Virus record (IMG/VR): IMGVR_UViG_3300017779_000196
Coordinates: 1 to 21,457 of that record
Strand: one strand, 5' to 3'
Source: a virus
DNA: 21,457 bases
Below the pieces are notes generated by a model. That model searched no databases. It had not been told where the DNA came from and was given only the letters and a program-made list of their open reading frames with translations. Positions within the stretch are counted from its first letter, which is position 1. Every line of letters begins with the position of its first letter. This document shows, piece after piece, positions 15,743-21,457 of this stretch. A program made the translations under genes and the position numbers.

Positions 15743-18166
15743 ATGGCATTTCAAGTCAGCCCCGGTGTTCAAATCAAGGAAATTGACCTTACTTCCATTA
15801 TCCCTGCGGTTTCAACTACTCGGGCTGGTTTTGCAGGTGAGTTTAGTTGGGGTCCAGTGGACCAGATTATCACTATAACAAGTCAAAATAATCTTAGGGA
15901 AACTTTTAGTGATCCTAATAACACAAATTACGTCAGTTGGTGGTCTGCCGCTAATTTTCTCGCGTACAGCAACAACCTTCAAGTTGTTCGTGTAATCAAC
16001 GGAGCATTGAATGCTGCCAATAGCGGTACAGGCGTTTTGATCAAGAATCAAGATGACTATGATACCAAGGATGCCGCTGGAAGTCTTGGAAGTAACATTT
16101 TTATTGCCAAGTATGCTGGTGGTGTCTCTGGTGATTTGGATGGTACACTTGGTAACTCAATCAAGGTTTCTGCATTCAATAGAACCACAACCGATATCGA
16201 ACTTCAAAGATTTGGCACTTACGGTCTAACTGGTGGAGCAAATCCGAATCTCGCAAGTGGTGCGGCTGCTGACAACTCTCCATCTGCATCCGAGGCTCTT
16301 TTCTATGCTAGTTCTCTTACCCCAGTCGCAGACGGGTTCACAAATGGCGTGGATTTGGAATACACCAATACCGGAACGACCATGGGTGATCTTCTTACAC
16401 TTACTGGTGGCTTGAATGCAAGAACAGTTACTGGATTCACCGCTGGTAGAGTTGGTGGAATTTCCTCGGCAGCGGTTTCTCTTGCAAGTGGAGCAACCAA
16501 AGCAAACATTATTGTCAAGCAATTTACTGGTGATGGTACAAAGGGTACAATCACTGCTGACAATCAATCCATTGGTAGAAAAGTCAAAGTAAATCTTGTT
16601 TTTGGTGCGACCACAGGCGTGTTCACTTCAACAATCGTTGGAGTTTCGGGTGCAGCCGATGCAGCAACCCTTGGAATTACAATTGACTTTGACGGTGGAC
16701 CCTTGGGAACCACTGCTTCAATCGCAGCAGGTAGTACCGTTGAACTTATGTCAATCATTGCAGTCGGAAGCACTGTTGAATCACAATCTGGTGTAACTGG
16801 TGCTGCTGTTCGTGCAAAGTATGCAGATAGTTTCACAACTTCTGTTCCTGCGACAAGCCAATCAACAATTGACAAGGGTGGTACAAACGACCTTATCAAC
16901 GTTGCAGTGGTTGACCACGCCGGATACTGGTCTGGAAACCGAGAAGAAGTTCTCGAAGTCTTCGACGGAGTATCCGTTAGTCCGAATGCAAAAGACTTTG
17001 CAGGAAATTCCATCTATTACAAAGATGTAATCAACGCTCAATCAAACTATGTTTGGTTCGGTGATCAGGTTACCAACACTGGCAAGGGTGGAGTCTTGGC
17101 AACAAGAGACAATACTGGTGTTGCCGGTGCTGCCTTTGGTGCAAACGCTGGGCAAGGAAGCAACTACGGTCTTCTTACTCGACCAGTAACCGTCTTGCTC
17201 TCCGGTGGCACAAGTGGTGCTGCTGTGAGTGATTTTGTCACCAACGGATACGAAAAGTTCTCTGACACTGAAACTGTCGATGTGAACATTCTTGTCGGTG
17301 GTGGAATAACTGGTAATAACGCCAGCAGCGTTGCTAACATTGCTTCGGATCGGAAAGATGCAATTGCATTCTTCTCACCACCGCAAGATGCAATTTTGGA
17401 TTCCACTGGTGCTGCCCCACTTACACAAGTTCAGTCTACTGCAAATGCAGTCGCATATCGCAAGGGAACAAACGGAAACTTCAATGGTGGATCAAAAGAT
17501 TATACTTCTGGCAACCTGAATATCAATAACTCATACGCAGTTCTTGACAGTGGTTGGAAGTACATCTATGATCGATACAACGATACTTTTAGATTCGTTC
17601 CATTGAATGCAGACACCGCTGGTGTTACCGTTCGAACTGACATCATTGCCGAGCCATGGTTCTCACCAGCAGGTTTCAACCGTGGTCAAATTAGAGATGT
17701 TGTCAAACTTGCTTATAGTCCGGTCAAGACACAACGTGATGATCTGTATCAAGCACAGGTCAATCCTATTGTTTCTTTCCCCGGTCAAGGCACAGTTCTG
17801 TTCGGCGACAAGACCATGCAATCTTCACCTTCTGCCTTTGATCGAATCAATGTTCGAAGACTCTTTATTATTCTTGAGAAGGCAATTGCAACGGCTGCTA
17901 AGTTCCAACTCTTTGAAGTGAATGATGCCTTTACCCGTGCCCAGTTCAGAGGATTGATTGAACCATTCCTCCGTGATGTGCAGGCAAGAAGAGGAATCAC
18001 TGACTTCAGAGTTATCTGTGATGAGAGTAACAATACTTCAACTGTCATTGACAGAAACGAGTTTGTTGCGAGCATCTTCGTCAAACCCACTAGATCGATC
18101 AACTTTATCACACTCAACTTTATTGCTTCGGCAAGCGGTGTGAATTTTGATGAGATCGGTGGATAA
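15743..18166 (+). CDS. gp18: Contractile tail sheath protein, T4 gp18-like
   Basis: This protein forms the contractile sheath around the tail tube. It has 807 residues, longer than T4 gp18 (659). The N-terminal segment (VSPGVQIKEIDLTSIIPAVS, then GFAGEFSWGPVDQIITI) and the C-terminal domain from about residue 634 (PWFSPAGFNRGQIRDVVKLA, NPIVSFPGQGTVLFGDKTM, FDRINVRRLFIILEKAI, GITDFRVICDE) are the conserved sheath core. The core forms the contractile lattice. Between about residues 200 and 370 lies a Gly/Ala/Thr/Ser/Val-rich stretch. It probably folds as an extra surface domain facing outward, as variable sheath domains do in T4 relatives, and it accounts for the extra length. The start is fixed by a strong TAAGGAG. 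The gp19 gene follows after 27 bases. The family call is secure; the inserted domain is not assigned. Confidence 0.96.
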   Translation: MAFQVSPGVQIKEIDLTSIIPAVSTTRAGFAGEFSWGPVDQIITITSQNNLRETFSDPNNTNYVSWWSAANFLAYSNNLQVVRVINGALNAANSGTGVLIKNQDDYDTKDAAGSLGSNIFIAKYAGGVSGDLDGTLGNSIKVSAFNRTTTDIELQRFGTYGLTGGANPNLASGAAADNSPSASEALFYASSLTPVADGFTNGVDLEYTNTGTTMGDLLTLTGGLNARTVTGFTAGRVGGISSAAVSLASGATKANIIVKQFTGDGTKGTITADNQSIGRKVKVNLVFGATTGVFTSTIVGVSGAADAATLGITIDFDGGPLGTTASIAAGSTVELMSIIAVGSTVESQSGVTGAAVRAKYADSFTTSVPATSQSTIDKGGTNDLINVAVVDHAGYWSGNREEVLEVFDGVSVSPNAKDFAGNSIYYKDVINAQSNYVWFGDQVTNTGKGGVLATRDNTGVAGAAFGANAGQGSNYGLLTRPVTVLLSGGTSGAAVSDFVTNGYEKFSDTETVDVNILVGGGITGNNASSVANIASDRKDAIAFFSPPQDAILDSTGAAPLTQVQSTANAVAYRKGTNGNFNGGSKDYTSGNLNINNSYAVLDSGWKYIYDRYNDTFRFVPLNADTAGVTVRTDIIAEPWFSPAGFNRGQIRDVVKLAYSPVKTQRDDLYQAQVNPIVSFPGQGTVLFGDKTMQSSPSAFDRINVRRLFIILEKAIATAAKFQLFEVNDAFTRAQFRGLIEPFLRDVQARRGITDFRVICDESNNTSTVIDRNEFVASIFVKPTRSINFITLNFIASASGVNFDEIGG

Positions 18167-18180
18167 GGTATACATATCTA

Positions 18181-18187
18181 AGAGGAG
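18181..18187 (+). promoter_or_regulatory. Strong ribosome binding site of gp19
   Basis: AGAGGAG lies 6 bases before the ATG at 18194 in the 27-base gap after gp18, as expected for a highly expressed tube protein. Confidence 0.75.
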
Positions 18188-18193
18188 AAAGAA

Positions 18194-18745
18194 ATGAACA
18201 TTGAAAAGTTCAAAAACGCAATTGGTGGTGGTGTTCGGAATGCACTCTTTAGAGTCAGAGGTAACATCGGTACTACCACCAGTCCCGATACTCTTAGTTT
18301 CCTTGTGACGGCAACAAACCTTCCTGTTTCCAATCTTGATACAATCGAAACAAATTACCGTGGTCGAACAATCAAACTTCCCGGTTCCAGAAAATTTGAT
18401 GATTGGTCAGTTACCATTCTCAATGATGAAAATATGGAACTGAGAACACTTTTTGAAAAGTGGCTCGACGATCTCAACGGAGCAGTTACCAATGTTGCTC
18501 AAAGAGATATTTCACTGACCAACCCTGTTGACTTTCCGACATGGTACGTTGATCAACTTGATCGTAATGGTAATGCAATCAAGTCCTATGAATTACATTA
18601 TTGTTTCCCAACTTCTGTTGCCTCAGTTGAACTGTCGGCAGAGAATGAAGGAATTTCTGACTTTGAAGTGACGCTTGCTTACACGTATCATCTTACGAGC
18701 GGTGTCAATGGTGTACCACTTGGTGCTGCACCAGAACGAGAATAA
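18194..18745 (+). CDS. gp19: Tail tube protein, T4 gp19-like
   Basis: This protein polymerises into the rigid inner tube through which DNA passes. It has 183 residues (T4 gp19 is 163), with no signal or membrane segment. The family pattern is clear: a short N-terminal helix (MNIEKFKNAIGGGVRNALFR), then a beta-rich body with FLVTATNLPVSNL near residue 36, NYRGRTIKLPGSRKFDDWSV near residue 54, and a FEKWLDDLNG helix near residue 92. A YELHYCFPTSVASVELS strand lies near residue 132 and VTLAYTYHL near 162. The extra C-terminal residues (TSGVNGVPLGAAPERE) are probably flexible. The gene sits between sheath and portal exactly as in T4 and is followed by gp20 after 12 bases. Confidence 0.95.
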   Translation: MNIEKFKNAIGGGVRNALFRVRGNIGTTTSPDTLSFLVTATNLPVSNLDTIETNYRGRTIKLPGSRKFDDWSVTILNDENMELRTLFEKWLDDLNGAVTNVAQRDISLTNPVDFPTWYVDQLDRNGNAIKSYELHYCFPTSVASVELSAENEGISDFEVTLAYTYHLTSGVNGVPLGAAPERE

Positions 18746-18757
18746 TAGGGGTTTTAT

Positions 18758-20281
18758 ATGCCGGTCGAACTGTTTGGCTTCTCTCTTGGTAGAAAAAAAG
18801 AGGGCGAATCACTATCATCTACTAACTTGACTGTACCCCAGTCAAAGAAGTCGAGATCTTTTGTTACGCAAGAGGTTGATGATGCTGTTACTATTGATGC
18901 TGGTGGTGTTTTTGGAACATACGTTGATCTTGACGGGGCACTAAAAACTGAAAATGATTATATCAAAAAGTATCGTGAGATGGCAAATCAGCCAGAGTGC
19001 GAGCAGGCAGTTGAAGATATCTGCAACGAGGCAATTGTCTATGACGAACAAAGATATCCAGTGTCTTTGGTTACTGATTTTGTAGATCTCCCCACAGCAG
19101 TAAAGAAGTCTATCCATGAAGAATTTCGAAATGTCTTGAGACTTCTTGATTTTCAAAATCGTGGATACGAAATCTTTAGAAGATGGTACGTCGATGGCAA
19201 GGGCTACTATCATATGATCGTAGATCGAAACAATGTCAAAAAGGGCATTATCGAAATGCGTCCGGTTGATGCTGCAAAAATCAAAAAGATTGCAAAGGTA
19301 GAAAAAGAAGTCGATCCGAAGACAGGTGCAAAAACTGTCAAAAATGTAAAAGAAGTTTATGTCTACCGTGAAAAGGCTGATGATGTAAATGGACTTGAGA
19401 TTGCACCGGAGGCTGTCAACTACTATCCGTCTGGTCTTATGGATCCGGCTAGAGCAAGAGCCATTTCATATCTTCACAAAGCAATCAAACCACTGAACCA
19501 ACTTCGAATGGTCGAGGACGCAACGGTTATTTACCGTCTTGCACGTGCCCCTGAAAGAAGAATTTTCTACGTTGATGTTGGTTCTCTTCCAAAGACAAAG
19601 GCTGAACAGTACGTTCGTGAACTTATGAACCGCTATCGTAATAAGTTGGTTTATGATGCAAGCACTGGTGAGGTTAGAGATGACCGAAAGTACATGTCAA
19701 TGATGGAGGACTTCTGGTTCCCCCGTCGTGAAGGTGGTAAAGGCACTCAGGTAGACACGCTTCAGGGTGGACAAAACCTTGGTGAGATGGACGATGTTTT
19801 GTACTTTGAAAAGAAACTTTACAGATCATTGAGTGTTCCTTTGTCAAGAATTGAATCTGACACCGGGTTCAACATGGGTCGGGCTTCAGAAATTGATCGT
19901 GATGAACTCAACTTTCAAAAGTTTATTCATCGTTTGAGAAACAAGTTCAATGTTCTTTTCTTGAATGCTCTTCGTGTGCAGTTGATTCTCAAGGGAGTCA
20001 TCAATGAAGACGAATGGTATTCGATTGTTCAAGATCTTCGTTTCGACTATGTTTCTGATTCTTACTTCACCGAAAGTAAAGATTATGAAATCATTGAATC
20101 AAGACTTCGCGTTCTTCGTGATATGAATGATTACATTGGGGAATATTATTCACGAGAGTGGGTTAGAAGAAATATCCTTCGACAGACAGATCGTGATATG
20201 GAAGAACAAGACAAACAGATAGATAAAGAAAGAGAATTGGGTGTTATTCCGCCCAAGTCTTCAGAGGGAATGGGCTTCTAA
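18758..20281 (+). CDS. gp20: Portal vertex protein, T4 gp20-like
   Basis: This protein forms the dodecameric portal at one head vertex: the start point of head assembly, the channel for DNA packaging and the docking site for terminase and neck. It has 507 residues (T4 gp20 is 524). Conserved blocks are visible: REMANQPECEQAVEDICNEA at about 73-92, YYPSGLMDPARARAISYLHK near 224, a FYVDVGSLPKTKAEQYVREL block near 270, and NRYRNKLVYDASTGEVRDDR after it. FWFPRREGGKGTQVDTLQGG lies near 319 and FNMGRASEIDRDELNFQKFI near 371. A charged C-terminal helix ends in IPPKSSEGMGF. AGGGG at 18747-18751, 6 bases before the ATG, is the ribosome binding site. The stop overlaps the next start by one base (TAATG). 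This is the gene long used as a marker for T4-like phages in the sea. Confidence 0.97.
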   Translation: MPVELFGFSLGRKKEGESLSSTNLTVPQSKKSRSFVTQEVDDAVTIDAGGVFGTYVDLDGALKTENDYIKKYREMANQPECEQAVEDICNEAIVYDEQRYPVSLVTDFVDLPTAVKKSIHEEFRNVLRLLDFQNRGYEIFRRWYVDGKGYYHMIVDRNNVKKGIIEMRPVDAAKIKKIAKVEKEVDPKTGAKTVKNVKEVYVYREKADDVNGLEIAPEAVNYYPSGLMDPARARAISYLHKAIKPLNQLRMVEDATVIYRLARAPERRIFYVDVGSLPKTKAEQYVRELMNRYRNKLVYDASTGEVRDDRKYMSMMEDFWFPRREGGKGTQVDTLQGGQNLGEMDDVLYFEKKLYRSLSVPLSRIESDTGFNMGRASEIDRDELNFQKFIHRLRNKFNVLFLNALRVQLILKGVINEDEWYSIVQDLRFDYVSDSYFTESKDYEIIESRLRVLRDMNDYIGEYYSREWVRRNILRQTDRDMEEQDKQIDKERELGVIPPKSSEGMGF

Positions 20282-20976
20282 TGATCGATCCAAGAATCAC
20301 ACATCTCGTCAACGAATCACTCGATAAGTTTAGTTTCGAAGTTGAAAAGAAACTTTCACAGGTTGCTCTGCATGAATTGAAACTTCGTGAGGAAAAGCAA
20401 CAGGAACTTGATGTCGAGGACCAAGAGGACACTGAAGAGAAGAGTGAGATCGAAAAGAATGATGCCGAGGCTGAAGAAGCAAAGGCAGAAACGGAAAAGG
20501 CTGAATCCGATACAGAAGATATTACTCTAGATCCAAATTTTCAAAAAGAATATTTTCTTGACACCTTTGAATACAAAGGAAAGGTAGTCACCCTGAAAAA
20601 GATTGGAACAGGAAACAATGTTCCCGTGTCTGCTTATGTTGATGGTAAGAGGACTGAAGTTTTCCTTACCATGAAGCAGGCAATGAATGGTATCAAAAAT
20701 GTTATTGATTTGAAAGACAAAACAAATAAAGATGATGTCAAGGAAGCCACTGTACTAAACCTGAAAACTGCTGGGTTGGATGGTATCACTTTGAAGCATC
20801 TTGACGAGTCCATGACTCACTTCACAAATACCGATGTAAACGACGTTTTGAAAATTTACAATAATCTAAATAAAGAGAACAAAGAAAGTTTTCAAAAAGA
20901 ATTTAGTTCATCACAGAATAGTGCCGTGAACATGATTCACTTCTTTCAAGAAAGACTAAAAAGGGATCTAGCATGA
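20281..20976 (+). CDS. Acidic protein in prohead-core position, family not assigned
   Basis: A 231-residue protein directly after the portal gene, where T4 has the small acidic prohead-core genes 67 and 68 and then 21. Three parts are visible. Residues 1-36 are an amphipathic helical start (MIDPRITHLVNESLDKFSFE). Residues 37-82 are an extremely acidic, Glu/Lys/Ala-rich low-complexity helix or coil (EAEEAKAETEKAESDTED). Residues about 83-145 form a compact domain (YFLDTFEYKGKVVTLKKIG, then VPVSAYVDGKRTEVFLTMKQ), followed by a helical tail. The charged middle part suits an internal scaffold or core protein that is removed or cleaved during head maturation, but this is inference from position and composition. 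Start and stop overlap both neighbours (TAATG at 20280, ATGA at 20973), so it is certainly part of the operon. I am not confident of homology to T4 gp67. Confidence 0.7.
   Translation: MIDPRITHLVNESLDKFSFEVEKKLSQVALHELKLREEKQQELDVEDQEDTEEKSEIEKNDAEAEEAKAETEKAESDTEDITLDPNFQKEYFLDTFEYKGKVVTLKKIGTGNNVPVSAYVDGKRTEVFLTMKQAMNGIKNVIDLKDKTNKDDVKEATVLNLKTAGLDGITLKHLDESMTHFTNTDVNDVLKIYNNLNKENKESFQKEFSSSQNSAVNMIHFFQERLKRDLA
20865..20872 (+). promoter_or_regulatory. Late-promoter-like box before the last gene
   Basis: TCTAAATA matches the T4 late box at 7 of 8 positions and lies about 100 bases before the ATG at 20973. Seven-of-eight matches are common by chance here, so this is only a candidate. Confidence 0.2.
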
Positions 20977-21457
20977 CTGACCACGAACCAAAAAATGACC
21001 TGATTGACATGATCATGAACGAGCGGCTAGTTGCTGCTGAAGAACTCATTCGTGAGTCACTGCAAACCAAGATTCACGAATCTTTGATTAGTAGAAAAGA
21101 AGTTGTAGCCGAGAATCTTGCTGCGAATGTTGAAGAAGAAAAGAAGGACTACGACACTTTTTTCAAATCGGCGATGAAAAAGTTCGGCATCTCATCGCCA
21201 GCAGATCTGAAGACCGATGAAAAGAAGAAGGAATTCTTTGATTACGTTGACAAAAATTTCAAGGCAACGAACGAATCATACAGTGGAGTTGAAGAGGAGT
21301 TTAGGTTTCGAAATCCTTACATGCCTGTAAGCACTCCCGCTGATTATGATCCCAGACCAGTAGGTGGTCGTCCCGGTCCTAAGATCACACGTGATCCAAT
21401 TGGTTTCCCACCCGACTTTCCCTATGATCCCAGACCAGTAGGTGGTCGTCCCGGTCC
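20973..21457 (+). CDS. Partial gene: helical protein with Pro/Gly-rich repeats, prohead-core position, 3' end missing
   Basis: The frame starts at ATG 20973 (ATGA overlap with the preceding stop) and is still open at the window end, giving 161 codons. Residues 1-60 are charged and helical (MTDHEPKNDLIDMIMNERLV, then EELIRESLQTKIHESLISRK). A compact block follows, FFKSAMKKFGISSPADLKTD then KKKEFFDYVDKNFKA, at about residues 63-97. From memory, this resembles a short motif that recurs in structural proteins of T4-like phages, though I cannot check it. From about residue 115 the character changes to Pro/Gly/Arg-rich: YDPRPVGGRPG occurs twice, 26 residues apart, with ITRDPIGFPPDFP between. The gene follows the acidic core-like gene after gp20, so a head-core or capsid-associated role is possible. 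The function is not known. The frame may continue through more repeat copies beyond the window. Confidence 0.7.
   Translation, partial: MTDHEPKNDLIDMIMNERLVAAEELIRESLQTKIHESLISRKEVVAENLAANVEEEKKDYDTFFKSAMKKFGISSPADLKTDEKKKEFFDYVDKNFKATNESYSGVEEEFRFRNPYMPVSTPADYDPRPVGGRPGPKITRDPIGFPPDFPYDPRPVGGRPG
21345..21457 (+). repeat. Exact 35-base direct repeat (two copies), coding for a Pro/Gly motif, cut by the window end
   Basis: Two identical 35-base copies lie at 21345-21379 and 21423-21457, with a 78-base (26-codon) period. Both are in the same reading frame and code for YDPRPVGGRPG. The sequences to the left of the two copies differ. The right edge of the second copy coincides exactly with the last base of the window, so the true repeat length and copy number cannot be seen. 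Confidence 0.9.

Noticed and set aside
16564-17013. Open frame of 149 codons on the minus strand inside the sheath gene
   Set aside because: It is fully antisense to gp18, has no ribosome binding site of note, and is like many other antisense frames created by the codon bias of these genes.
18789-18805. A-AAA-AAA slippery heptamer near the start of gp20, and a similar run at the start of gp17 (14058-14066)
   Set aside because: A -1 shift at either site meets a stop codon after about ten codons, so no useful product would result.
1-21457. Defence, toxin-antitoxin, CRISPR, integrase or transposon content
   Set aside because: All long frames are accounted for by structural and packaging genes; no spaced repeat array or mobile-element ends were seen.

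Overview
This window is a late structural and packaging module of a T4-superfamily myovirus, a contractile-tailed double-stranded DNA phage. All supported genes are on the + strand and read left to right. From 11094 to 20281 they follow the T4 late order exactly: gp13, gp14, gp15, gp16, gp17, gp18, gp19, gp20. The deduced proteins, the overlong gp8 and gp18 and the very large DUF4815-type protein look more like the marine (cyanophage or pelagiphage) branch of T4-like phages than like coliphage T4. The host cannot be read from this sequence. The base composition is moderately AT-rich, and there are no tRNA, integrase, transposon or defence genes.

Layout. 1-504 is an open-ended coding region of unknown family, probably baseplate or structural. 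514-2424 is a gp8-like baseplate wedge protein. 2434-7968 is an 1844-residue virion protein with a long DUF4815/gp10-like body and a phage tail-collar domain at its C-terminus. 7981-9927 and 9934-10998 are two beta-rich, fibre-like structural proteins that fill the place of T4 gp9-gp12/wac. 11094-13620 encodes the neck and tail-completion proteins (gp13, gp14, gp15). 13613-15699 encodes the terminase small and large subunits. 15743-18745 encodes the tail sheath and tail tube. 18758-20281 encodes the portal. 20281-21457 holds two genes in the position of the prohead-core genes (T4 67/68/21/22). The second of these runs off the window inside a Pro/Gly repeat.

The genes are packed very tightly, with ATGA and TAATG overlaps, an 8-base overlap, and stop codons embedded in Shine-Dalgarno sequences. 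The only gaps above 40 bases are 10999-11093 and 15700-15742, so no stretch over 300 bases lacks a gene. Together the genes build the baseplate periphery, neck, contractile tail, portal vertex and the packaging motor. I see no regulatory genes and no convincing terminator.

I did not find a new defence-type or enzymatic system. The points most worth a second look are a sharply GC-rich domain inserted in gp14 with a similar GC-rich tail on gp15, the exact 35-base repeat that coincides with the window end, a short very basic open frame before gp13, the giant DUF4815 plus collar fusion, a shared N-terminal peptide on two neighbouring proteins, and late-promoter-like TATAAATA boxes.
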